Source: Nitritalea halalkaliphila LW7
Lineage (GTDB): Bacteria; Bacteroidota; Bacteroidia; Cytophagales; Cyclobacteriaceae
Length of the DNA: 64,000 nucleotides
Reading direction: 5' to 3'
Assembly (NCBI RefSeq): GCF_000265075.1
Contig: NZ_AJYA01000021.1
Location: 46,008-110,007 of the forward strand
Below the pieces are notes generated by a model that was not told the origin of the DNA, ran no database searches, and saw nothing but the letters and a program-made list of their open reading frames with translations. The position numbers and the translations under genes are program-made. Shown in pieces: positions 47,337 to 55,731 of this stretch (the first letter of the stretch is position 1; every line of letters starts with the position of its first letter).

Positions 47337-49754
47337 TCAGATCATCGGATAACGCTTCGGATCCGCTTCATGCATGAGCAGATAAATACGCTCCACTACA
47401 TCCTCCACAGAAGGCTTAGAGAAATAATCCCCGTCTGAAGAGTAAGCAGGTCGATGTGCCTGTGCATGAATGGTAACCGGCTCCGCATCGAGGTGATAGT
47501 AAGCCTTTTGACCCTCGATCACCTGCTGCAGCATAAAGGCTGATGCACCTCCTGGCATGTCCTCATCGGCGAATACCGCACGATTGGTCTTGGCGATGGA
47601 CTTACCCACCACACCCGTCGTATCGAACGGAAGCAGGGTCTGTACATCGATTACTTCTACATCGATGTCCATATCTGCCAGTAAATCCGCAGCATCTAAC
47701 ACCACACGGCACATGGAGCCATAAGTGGCTACAGTCACATCACTACCCGTACGGATCACCTCCGGCAGGCCTAGCTGCACCTTATAAGTACCGATATTTT
47801 CAGGCATGCGCTCTTTTAAGCGGTAACCATTTAGACATTCGATCACCAAGGCTGGCTCATCGGCCTCCATGAGGGTATTGTACATCCCCGCAGCCTGCGT
47901 CATGTTACGCGGTACGCAGAGAAGCATCCCACGAAGGGAATGTAAGAGCATCCCGATCGGAGAACCCGCATGCCACACCCCTTCCAGACGATGCCCGCGC
48001 GTACGAACGATAAGAGGCGCTTTCTGCCCACCCTTCGTACGGTACTGCAAGCAGGCCAAGTCATCCGACAGGGTCATCAGCGCATAATGGATATAATCGA
48101 GGTACTGAATCTCCGCCATCGGACGAAGACCACGAAGCGCCGCACCGATACCCTGACCGATAATCGTACACTCACGAATACTCGTATCGGACACGCGATT
48201 TTCACCGTATTTAGCCTGCAAGCCCGCAAAAGCCTGGTTCACATCACCGATTTTGCCCACATCCTCTCCGAAGGCAAAGAAACGAGGATCACGTGCTAAC
48301 AACTGGTCGAAGCAAGCCTGCAGCACCTCTCTTCCATCCACCAGAGGAGCGTCCTCAGCGAACCGAAGTGGCTCGGGCTGCACCTTTGCCGTACTGTATG
48401 GCGACTGACTGTACAAGTGACTGTTGTAACGGTCTGCATTTAACGCCTGAATGTTTTTATACCACGCCTGCAGCTCCGCCTTCGCAGAAAAATCCGCTCC
48501 CCGCAGCTCCCAAAGCGCCCGACGCACCGTGCTAATCACATCTTTGCGAATCGGGTTCATGGTCTTTTTCAGTTCCTCAGCCATCTGGCTAAGGGTATCT
48601 TGCGCAGGACCCGCCTCTGCAGCTACGCGCTGCAAAAGGGCCACTGCCTCATCTAATTCACCTTTAATAGAGGAGCTAAAGGCCTTCCAGGCCGCTTCCT
48701 TCTCCTGTTTGACTTTGTCTTTCGCCGCTTTATCGATGGCATCTAGCTCTTGCTGCTCCGCGATGCCCTCTTGTACCAGGTACTGAGCAAACTGAGCGAT
48801 GCAGTCAAATTCTTTTTCCCACTCCAGGCGCTCCTTCGACTTATAACGCTCATGGGAACCGGAAGTCGAATGGCCCTGAGGCTGTGTCATCTCTACCACA
48901 TGCACTAAGCAAGGCACATGGGACTCGCGCGCCACCTTCGATGCACGGGCGTAGGTATCGATAAGGGCAGGATAATCCCAGCCACGCACCTTAAAAATCT
49001 CAAAGCCCGGCTGCTCTTCCGTGCGCTGTAAGCCCGCCAAAGCCTCTGATATGGAGCCCTTCGTCGTATGGTGCTCGCTGCCCACAGAAATACCGTAAGC
49101 ATCGTCCCACACCGAAATGACCATCGGCACCTGTAAGACCCCCGCTGCATTCAAGGCCTCGAAAAACATCCCTTCGGAGGTACTCGCATTCCCGATGGTA
49201 CCCCAAGCTACCTCGTTTCCGCCCTCGGTAAACTGCGTCATTTTCTGCAGCTCCTTAGAAGCACGGAACAACTTAGACGCATAGGCCAAACCTAAAAGTT
49301 TTGGCATCTGACCCGCCGTAGGAGAGATATCCGCCGTAGAATTATGCATCTCCATCAGGTTTTTCCAGTTGCCCTGCTCATCTAAAGAGCGCGTAGCAAA
49401 GTGCCCATTCATCAGACGTCCCGCCGAAGCTGGATCCGCCTGCACGTCTGTATGTGCATACAGCTGCGCGAAGTACTGGCGAATCGTCAGTTCGCCTACG
49501 GCAAACATAAAGGTCTGGTCGCGGTAGTAGCCCGCACGGAAATCCCCCTTGCGGAAGAACTGCGCCATGGCCAGCTGCGCTAATTCCTTTCCATCCCCGA
49601 AAATACCAAACTTAGCCTTACCCATGAAGACCTCCTTCCTCCCCATAAGAGAAGCATGCCGACTCTCCGATGCGAGTCTGAAATCTTCTAAAAGTTGCGC
49701 CTTCGTTCTGCTAATGCCGTTTTTCTGCTTCGTTGATGCTGCCACTTGTGTCAT
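47337..49754 (-). CDS. Branched-chain 2-oxoacid dehydrogenase E1, fused alpha and beta
   Basis: Thiamine-diphosphate E1 component that decarboxylates branched-chain 2-oxo acids and acylates the lipoyl domain of E2. The 805-residue protein joins an alpha part (about 1-390) with the ThDP motif AWGTIGNASTSEGMFFEALN and VWDDAYGISVG, a helical linker, and a beta part (about 465-805) with FFAFGEDVGKIGDVNQAFAG and ECTIIGQGIGAALRGL. Fusion of both subunits is typical of Bacteroidota. The frame is intact. A full TTTG/TAnnTTTG promoter lies upstream. It supplies branched acyl-CoA primers, which fits the FabH type in this phylum. Confidence 0.93.
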   Translation of the reverse strand: MTQVAASTKQKNGISRTKAQLLEDFRLASESRHASLMGRKEVFMGKAKFGIFGDGKELAQLAMAQFFRKGDFRAGYYRDQTFMFAVGELTIRQYFAQLYAHTDVQADPASAGRLMNGHFATRSLDEQGNWKNLMEMHNSTADISPTAGQMPKLLGLAYASKLFRASKELQKMTQFTEGGNEVAWGTIGNASTSEGMFFEALNAAGVLQVPMVISVWDDAYGISVGSEHHTTKGSISEALAGLQRTEEQPGFEIFKVRGWDYPALIDTYARASKVARESHVPCLVHVVEMTQPQGHSTSGSHERYKSKERLEWEKEFDCIAQFAQYLVQEGIAEQQELDAIDKAAKDKVKQEKEAAWKAFSSSIKGELDEAVALLQRVAAEAGPAQDTLSQMAEELKKTMNPIRKDVISTVRRALWELRGADFSAKAELQAWYKNIQALNADRYNSHLYSQSPYSTAKVQPEPLRFAEDAPLVDGREVLQACFDQLLARDPRFFAFGEDVGKIGDVNQAFAGLQAKYGENRVSDTSIRECTIIGQGIGAALRGLRPMAEIQYLDYIHYALMTLSDDLACLQYRTKGGQKAPLIVRTRGHRLEGVWHAGSPIGMLLHSLRGMLLCVPRNMTQAAGMYNTLMEADEPALVIECLNGYRLKERMPENIGTYKVQLGLPEVIRTGSDVTVATYGSMCRVVLDAADLLADMDIDVEVIDVQTLLPFDTTGVVGKSIAKTNRAVFADEDMPGGASAFMLQQVIEGQKAYYHLDAEPVTIHAQAHRPAYSSDGDYFSKPSVEDVVERIYLLMHEADPKRYPMI

Positions 49755-49807
49755 ATTTAGTAATCCTTAAAGCTATTTTGGGTTCTGATGCCGTAGCACC
49801 GTAATTC

Positions 49808-49838
49808 CAAAAATAAAACTTTTTCACAATTTTACAAA
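49808..49838 (-). promoter_or_regulatory. Bacteroidota-type promoter for the E1 gene
   Basis: TTTG (49835-49838), 19 nt, TATTTTTG (49808-49815) on the minus strand; both elements and the spacing match the consensus. Leader about 50 nt. Confidence 0.65.
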
Positions 49839-49910
49839 CCCATTAATGTAAATATTTTTCCAGTTTTTCGAAAATTTATTCCGAAGGCCCCGCTTAAAAG
49901 GATAGCCCAC

Positions 49911-50083
49911 CAAATTTAATTTCAGAAAACTCACATTTACCACACTTTCCAAAAGACCCCTGCCCCGATTTCCCAAACAAGCAGCGCCCCAGAGCCCCTT
50001 TGGCTACGCCAAATAAATGTAAGCTAAAAAGAGTGATTTGAAATTATATTCAGCTAAACGCTTTTAAATCAAATTTAATTTCA
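49911..50083. repeat. 14-bp direct repeat in the E1/ald divergent spacer
   Basis: CAAATTTAATTTCA occurs at 49911-49924 and 50070-50083, in a 433-nt A/T-rich divergent spacer that otherwise holds only promoters and one palindrome. Related A/T motifs (TTTGAAATTATATTCA) lie between them. This could be a binding site for an Lrp/AsnC-type regulator, which often controls alanine dehydrogenase. Confidence 0.4.
49999..50013. repeat. Short palindrome TTTGGC-TAC-GCCAAA (family copy)
   Basis: 15-nt copy in the divergent E1/ald spacer. Confidence 0.55.
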
Positions 50084-50152
50084 AAATTAATCATTTTTCT
50101 TACGCGTATCAAAATATTTGACTTGAAATGAAGCCCTTTTCGCCCCAAGCTG

Positions 50153-50160
50153 TATATTTG
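50153..50160 (+). promoter_or_regulatory. Putative -7 box (TATATTTG) for ald
   Basis: TATATTTG matches TAnnTTTG 27 nt before the ald ATG; the -33 element is absent. Confidence 0.45.
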
Positions 50161-50187
50161 CCCCTATAATCCCAAATTCAGATAATC

Positions 50188-51306
50188 ATGATAATAGGTG
50201 TTCCAAAGGAGATTAAAAACAACGAAAACCGGGTAGCACTTACCCCCGCAGGAGCAAAAGAACTGGTAAAACGCGGACATACCGTCTACGTACAGCATAC
50301 CGCCGGCGAAGGAAGTGGCTTTTCCGATGACCTCTACACCGAAGCCGGTGCAGCCATCCTCCCGACCATAGAAGATGTCTATGGAATCGCGGAAATGATT
50401 ATAAAAGTAAAAGAGCCCATCGAGCCCGAATACGCACTTATAAAAGAAGACCAACTGCTCTTCACCTATTTTCACTTTGCGTCACATGAGCCCCTCACAC
50501 GTGCCATGGTCGAGAGCAAGGCGGTCTGCCTCGCCTACGAAACCGTAGAGAAACCAGACCGTAGCCTCCCGCTTCTGGTTCCCATGTCGGAAGTGGCTGG
50601 CCGTATGGCGATCCAAAAAGGGGCTAACTACCTCGAAAAACCACTCGGCGGCCGCGGAATCCTCCTCGGTGGCGTCCCAGGCGTACTTCCTGCCAAGGTC
50701 CTCATCCTCGGTGGTGGTATCGTGGGCACGCAAGCTGCCTGGATGGCGGCAGGCCTCGGCGCTGACGTGACCATCATGGACGTTTCCATCCCCCGCATGA
50801 GATACCTCGACGATGTCATGCCGGCGAACGTAAAGACCATGATGTCAAATGAATACAATATCCGCGAGATGATCGTACACGCTGACCTCATCGTAGGTGC
50901 CGTACTTATCCCAGGAGCGAAAGCCCCGCACCTCATCACCCGCGACATGCTGAAAATCATGAAGCCAGGTGCTGTACTCGTGGACGTGGCCGTGGATCAG
51001 GGCGGTTGTATCGAAACCTGTAAACCGACCACCCACGAAAATCCTACCTTCATCATCGACGATGTCCTGCACTACTGCGTGGCTAACATGCCAGGCGCCG
51101 TGCCCTACACCTCCACCCTCGCGCTAACAAACGCCACCCTGCCGTACGCCATTCAGCTGGCAGAAAAAGGTTGGAAGCGCGCCGCACAGGAAAATGCGGA
51201 ACTGGTACCCGGACTGAATGTCATCCATGGGGATATTGTCTATAAAGCCGTGGCAGAAGCCTTCGACATGGACTATGTGCCGGTAGAAAAATACCTCGCA
51301 GACTAA
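50188..51306 (+). CDS. ald: Alanine dehydrogenase
   Basis: NAD-dependent reversible oxidative deamination of L-alanine to pyruvate. The 372-residue protein starts MIIGVPKEIKNNENRVALTP (AlaDH/PNT signature 1), has the nucleotide-binding GGIVGTQAAWMAAGLGADVT and the second signature KVLILGGGIVG. The substrate loop with Lys and His (YFHFASHEPLTRAMVE) is present. The frame is intact. It is divergent from the E1 gene and followed by a perfect palindrome and a terminator. Confidence 0.96.
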   Translation: MIIGVPKEIKNNENRVALTPAGAKELVKRGHTVYVQHTAGEGSGFSDDLYTEAGAAILPTIEDVYGIAEMIIKVKEPIEPEYALIKEDQLLFTYFHFASHEPLTRAMVESKAVCLAYETVEKPDRSLPLLVPMSEVAGRMAIQKGANYLEKPLGGRGILLGGVPGVLPAKVLILGGGIVGTQAAWMAAGLGADVTIMDVSIPRMRYLDDVMPANVKTMMSNEYNIREMIVHADLIVGAVLIPGAKAPHLITRDMLKIMKPGAVLVDVAVDQGGCIETCKPTTHENPTFIIDDVLHYCVANMPGAVPYTSTLALTNATLPYAIQLAEKGWKRAAQENAELVPGLNVIHGDIVYKAVAEAFDMDYVPVEKYLAD

Positions 51307-51322
51307 ATCGCTGGCCTCTCCC

Positions 51323-51344
51323 CTTTGCGCCGGCCGGCGCAAAG
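51323..51344. repeat. Perfect 22-bp palindrome, ends CTTTGCGCC / GGCGCAAAG (family copy)
   Basis: The longest member of the dispersed palindrome family, 16 nt after the ald stop and 20 nt before the terminator, so it is separate from termination. Confidence 0.65.
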
Positions 51345-51364
51345 CAGACAGCATAACCACCAAA

Positions 51365-51402
51365 AGCCCTGTCACCTCATCGTGACAGGGCTCTTTTTTT
51401 CC
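51365..51402 (+). terminator. Rho-independent terminator of ald
   Basis: Perfect 11-bp stem AGCCCTGTCAC / GTGACAGGGCT, loop of 6, then a T-run. Confidence 0.9.
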
Positions 51403-51429
51403 TTTCAAAAAGAAAATCTCCTATACTCC

Positions 51430-52154
51430 CTACTGCTGCTGCCCCCGTAGAACCGCTGCCACCGGATCCACTAGGCCTTTGCCCAGCGGGCGTACACCAA
51501 AGCACTGGGGTGCAACTTATCCGACACCAAAGAAGGCACCTCGGCTCCAATCTGCCGGTACGTCTCCGTAATGTCGGTAAAATGAACGCCTTTCTCCGCA
51601 CAAATGGCGCGCTTCTGGGCATTATAAGCATCAATCGCTGCGGCTACCGCCTGCCTATCCACCTCACGCTCCTCCGCGAAAGGAGTCACCCCCCAGTCAG
51701 GAATCGACAGGACAAAAACACGCTCCTCGCGCCCACCCGCAAAAGCAATCGCCCGATCGAGCAGCTGCTCAAATTCCCGCGCATAGTCCTCCACCGCACG
51801 ACCGCGGTACTGGTTGTTCACACCGATTAACAAGGTAACCAAAGCATACGTTTGCCCTGCGATTTCGGCATCGTCGATTCCGGCGCTGAGCTCATCCGTG
51901 GTCCAGCCCGTACGGGCAATGATTAGGGGCTCAGCCAGCTTGATTTTTTCTACTGAAAGCAGAGCGCGGAGCTGCTCAGGATAGGTGTCCTTAGGGCCCA
52001 CACCCTCCCCGATGGTGTAGGAATCCCCTAAAGCCAAATACGATAACGTGTCAGTCGGCATACGTGTGGATTGTGTAGTTTTACATGCGGTAAGACTGCC
52101 GAACAGCAGCAGTCCGGTCATCCATAAAGAGTGTAAACGGGTGAAGCACATCAT
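51430..52154 (-). CDS. SGNH/GDSL hydrolase lipoprotein, frame break at the 3' end
   Basis: Exported esterase/lipase-like hydrolase. Signal and lipobox: MMCFTRLHSLWMTGLLLFGS then LTAC. SGNH blocks: GDSY in SYLALGDSYTIGEG (nucleophile Ser), Gly-x-Asn in LIGVNNQYRGR, and the C-terminal Asp-x-x-His in SDKLHPSALVYARWAK. The frame stops just after WAKA, but one restored base continues (L)VDPVAAVLRGQQQ to a stop at 51430-51432. Restored length is about 241 residues. It overlaps the S66 gene stop by 4 nt. Confidence 0.87.
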
Positions 52155-53205
52155 AGAAATAAAGGGCTGGAAAGTGTCAAAGTCCCCCGATCAGCATCCA
52201 AGGTGGCCTCAGCGCCGATCGGAATGAAAAACTGTTTGTTCACATGCCCGATCATGGCGCCCCGATAGGCAGGCACCCCGAGGGGCAAAATATAATCGTC
52301 TACCAATTCGTCTAAGGTCAAACTCCCATAGCCTCCACTCGGATCGCAGGACGTACACTGCCCGAATACGAACCCGCGAATCTTATCCAGCGTGCCGTTC
52401 AGCTTGAGGGTGGAAAAAAGGCGGTCCAACTTATACGGCTCCTCTCCGATATCCTCTAAAAACAAGATGCTCCCGGTAAAGTCCGGATAGTAGGGTGTCC
52501 CCGAAAGGGCGGCCAGCACCGTGAGGTTCCCTCCGAGCAGCTTGCCCTGAGCACTCGCCCCGGCACGAGCGTCTCGATGCGGTTTTGTTTCACGATCAGG
52601 TCATCCCCTGCCTGCTGCTCATTTTCCAGCAGAATCGGGCCTTCCTCCAGGAAGGTGCGCCGAAACTGCGCCACATTAAAAGCATTCCAGCTGCCTGTGG
52701 CATTCGGCCCATGAAAGCTCAGCTGCCCTGTCTGGCTGTAAATCGCACAGTGCAGGGCCGTAATATCCGAATAGCCGATCAGCGGCTTGGGGTTCGCCCG
52801 AATCAGTGCGTAGTCGATGTCTGCCAGAAGCCGGGCAGCACCCGAGCCCCCCCGCATGGCCATAATGGCCTTTACCTCAGGATCCGCATACAGGGCATGG
52901 AGATCGGCTAACTTCTCCGCGTCTGTGCCAGCTAGATGCCCTCTGCGCGCCTGCACATGGGACCCCATCTTGACCCGAAAACCGAGCGCCTCTAACGTTT
53001 CCTGTGCGAACACAAAATTCATCCGAGGGGTAGAAGCAGAAGAGGGGCTAATCAGACCGATCGTATCCCCAGGCGCCAGACGTGGCTGCAACAGCGGCCT
53101 CTGGTTACCCCCTCGCGCATCGCGCCCCACGGCAGCCCCCGCCAGTAGCGGCAAGCCCGCCAGGCCCAGTAAACTCCTCTTTAAAAAAGTCCTTTTCTGC
53201 ATCAT
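52151..53205 (-). CDS. S66 family LD-carboxypeptidase-like protein, frame break and altered nucleophile
   Basis: Serine peptidase family S66 (LD-carboxypeptidase LdcA / MccF). The N-terminus carries a twin-arginine-like signal (MMQKRTFLKRSLLGLAGLPL). Conserved parts: LAPGDTIGLISPSS, KPLIGYSDITALHCAIY, the Glu in SILFLEDIGEEPYKLDRL and the His in MIGHVNKQFFIPIGAEA. The nucleophile elbow reads MRGGSGAARLL; the family usually has RGGxGS/C, so the nucleophile position holds Ala. The frame breaks at about 52559-52563 (one base lost), giving PGASAQGKLLGGNLTVLAAL. Restored length is about 351. The start is taken at the ATG-ATG pair; a longer N-terminal extension is open. Confidence 0.82.
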
Positions 53206-53267
53206 TGGTATAGTTAACATGTACGCGTATCCTCTCAGCACTGGGCGCTGAACAGGCCTTCAAATAG

Positions 53268-53285
53268 CTTTGGCCAGAGGCCAAA
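53268..53285. repeat. Short palindrome CTTTGGCC-AGA-GGCCAAAA (family copy)
   Basis: 18-nt copy in the spacer between the S66 start and the PBP4 stop. Confidence 0.6.
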
Positions 53286-53308
53286 ACACCTCGACGACAA
53301 GGTTAAAA

Positions 53309-54618
53309 TTAATAATTATCCCGAATAAAGCGCAATACTTTTTCCATTTCCCTCCGCACCTCCGAGGCCTTCACCATATAATTATTGTGCATAAAAGCGA
53401 ACATAAGGTAACGATCCTGATTCGTGCGGATATAACCCACCAGAGAGTGATGATTGCTCACCGTCCCGGTCTTGCCGATCACATAAGGCCGTGGACCGGC
53501 ATAATTAAACTTCAGCGTGCCACTTACCCCGCCCTTAGGCAGCAGCTCCAGCACTTGGCGCCGGGGCATCTGCTCCTCGATCTTCTGCAGCAGCGCGATC
53601 ATACTTCGTGGGGTCACCAGGTTATGCCGCGACAGCCCACTGCCATCCACCCACTTCGGCGCGTCGGGCAGGTCCCAGAGAAAGGTTTTCGTGATGGCCG
53701 CTATGGCCTTTTCATCGTCGAGCTCCCCGAAAAGAGCATCGGCCACCATCAGCAGCAGCTGCTCGGCGAGAAAATTATCGCTCTCCTGTAAAATATCCTT
53801 CCATACACGCTGCAGGTCGCCGTGGCGCAGTACCTGATGGCCTGCCGGCAAAGGGGCCTGGTTCAGGCGCACATCCCGCTCGGTAATGGAGGCCAAAAGC
53901 TGAACGGTGAGTGAATCCGAAGTAATAAATGGCAGTAAAGGGCCGGGATGATTGTACAGCGAGGGATTGTACACGAAGCGATTACGATGAAAATCCCGCC
54001 GCACATTGCGAATCGGCTCCGTAGTCGTGGCCATAAAGTCTTGGAATACATTAAAGCGGGGCCGCGGACGCTGGTTTTGATTCAGAAAGGAGACGACATT
54101 CCCGTACACAGGCAGTGGCGAGCGCTCCGCCGAGTAGGCATACACGTAGTCGTCCCACTGCCAGCCATACCCGAGGCCGTACTTTTCCAGTTGGCCGAAG
54201 AAAAGTAAATCACCCGATACTTTTTCAGCAGTGCATCGATCGGAGGCTGGGGTAGCGTACCGTACTTCCACACTGGCGAGCCCGTTCCCCAGATCTGCAG
54301 CGTCTCCGCGTCCAGCTCTTGATACCGCAGATGCGCAGGCGCCTCCTTCAGGGCCACGAGCGAAGCGTAAAAGGTGAGTAGCTTGGTCGTGGAGGCCGGC
54401 AAAAAATGCATGTGGCTGTTTTTTTCGAAAATAAGCCGATTACTGTCCGGGTCGAACAGCATAAACCCGCTCAGGTGGTTATCGAAAAAGGAGGTGGGGC
54501 CGAGCAGTTCATTCAGCTGCTGATAGCGGGTGAGCTCCTGCCCGGAAATTTGCTGCGCGAGCAGCCCCGAGCCCTGCCAAAAGAGCCCCAAAACCAAGCA
54601 TAAAAACCATTTCTTCAT
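53309..54618 (-). CDS. dacB: D-alanyl-D-alanine carboxypeptidase/endopeptidase (PBP4, S13), frame break
   Basis: Class C penicillin-binding protein acting on peptidoglycan in the periplasm. Signal peptide MKKWFLCLVLGLFWQGSGLL; catalytic motifs: SxxK in LPASTTKLLTFY, SxN in SDNFLAEQLL, and KTG in VIGKTGTVSNHHSLVGYI, in the right order. The frame breaks at about 54215-54222 (DALLKKY|SGDLLFFGQLE), one base lost. Restored length is 436 residues; the large insert domain of the enterobacterial enzyme is reduced. The cluster SGNH-S66-PBP4 on one strand suggests envelope remodelling. Confidence 0.9.
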
Positions 54619-54619
54619 G

Positions 54620-54993
54620 CTATTTCCCTCTCATTTTCAGGGCGAACAGCACCCAGCCAACGATAAAGGCCACCCCTCCGAAAGGCGTTATGGCGCCCAA
54701 GAAGGGCAAGTTGAACACCGCCAAGACATACAAAGAGCCTGAAAAGATCAAAATGCCGAGCAAAAAGGCGATCGCCACTCCTCCCAGCGCACGTTCAGGG
54801 CGGATAAGCGCCACAGCCCCCACCAGCAGCAGGGCCAAAGTGTGAAAAAAATGATACAGCACGGCCGTCTCGAAAGTGTCCGTACGGCCATTTGCGGCCA
54901 GCGTCTCGGCCAGCCCATGCGCTCCGAAAGCCCGATGCCCACAGCCAGTGCACCCGAAAAAGCCGCAACTTGTAAAATGGTATTCCCTTGCAT
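54620..54993 (-). CDS. DUF423 small membrane protein, frame break
   Basis: Member of DUF423 (YgdD/TMEM256 type), with four hydrophobic segments and no known activity. The protein starts MQGNTILQVAAFSGALAVGI; the frame breaks at about 54928-54933 in a G-run, and one restored G gives GAFGAHGLAETLAANGRTD followed by ETAVLYHFFHTLALLLVGAV, exactly the family consensus (GAFGAHGL...YHFxH). Restored length is 124 residues. It precedes PBP4 on the same strand with a 1-nt gap. Confidence 0.9.
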
Positions 54994-55018
54994 AAGTATA
55001 GAGTAACGTTACATAAAT

Positions 55019-55688
55019 TTAGGCGCGCGCGCCGAAAATCGCACTTCCGATGCGCACCATGGTGGAACCCGCCTTTTGGGCGAGCAGATAATCACCACTC
55101 ATGCCCATGCTCAGTGTCTCCAGCTGCACATGCTCCGGCAGCGACAGCGACTTGCAGCGATCAAAAAGCCGCTTCAGTCCTTCAAACTCCCGACTCACCT
55201 GCGCCTCATCCTCCGTAAAAGTGGCCATGCCCATCAGGCCGCAGACCTTCACGTGGCGACAGGCCGCTAGCTCCTCACTCAGCAGCGCCTCCTGCAGCTC
55301 CTCCGCGTCGAAGCCAAACTTACTGTCCTCTTCGGCGATATGCACCTGCAGCAGCACCTGCAGCACACGACCCACCTTAGCCGCCTGCTTTTCGATCTCC
55401 CGCAGCAGGCGCATAGAGTCCACCCCGTGAATAAGGTGCACCGTGTCCACGAGGTATTTAACCTTATTCCGCTGCAAGTGCCCGATCATGTGCCAGCGGA
55501 TATCCGAGGGCAGCTGCGGAGCCTTCTCCATGAGCTCCTGCACCTTATTTTCGCCGAAATCCCGGATTCCTGCCGCGTAGGCCTCTTGTATGGCTTCCAC
55601 CGGCTTGGTTTTCGAGACCGCCACCAGCGTACAATCCGGATCTAAAAAAAGAACTTTTAATGGTTGAAAGGTTTTCTTTGATGCTCAT
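55019..55688 (-). CDS. PLP homeostasis protein YggS, one-base insertion near the start
   Basis: YggS/PROSC binds PLP and balances cellular B6 pools; not an enzyme as far as known. The core starts VAVSKTKPVEAI (PLP-Lys in the AVSKTKP motif), with FGENKVQEL, WHMIGHLQRNK, LSMGMSGDYLLA and VRIGSAIFG. Upstream, MSIKENLSTIKSSF continues LDPDCTLVAVSKTKP if one T is dropped from the T-run at about 55644-55650, so the start is ATG 55688. Restored length is 222 residues. It is divergent from the GH3 gene and ends 25 nt upstream of DUF423. Confidence 0.9.
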
Positions 55689-55693
55689 TCTTA

Positions 55694-55731
55694 TAATTTT
55701 GGAGTTCGAACAGCTAGTACACACAAAGATA
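55694..55731. promoter_or_regulatory. Divergent -7 boxes between YggS and GH3
   Basis: TAATTTTG at 55694-55701 reads toward GH3 and TATCTTTG (minus, 55724-55731) toward YggS; both match TAnnTTTG. The spacer is only 42 nt so the two start regions overlap each other's upstream DNA. No -33 elements are seen. Confidence 0.4.
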
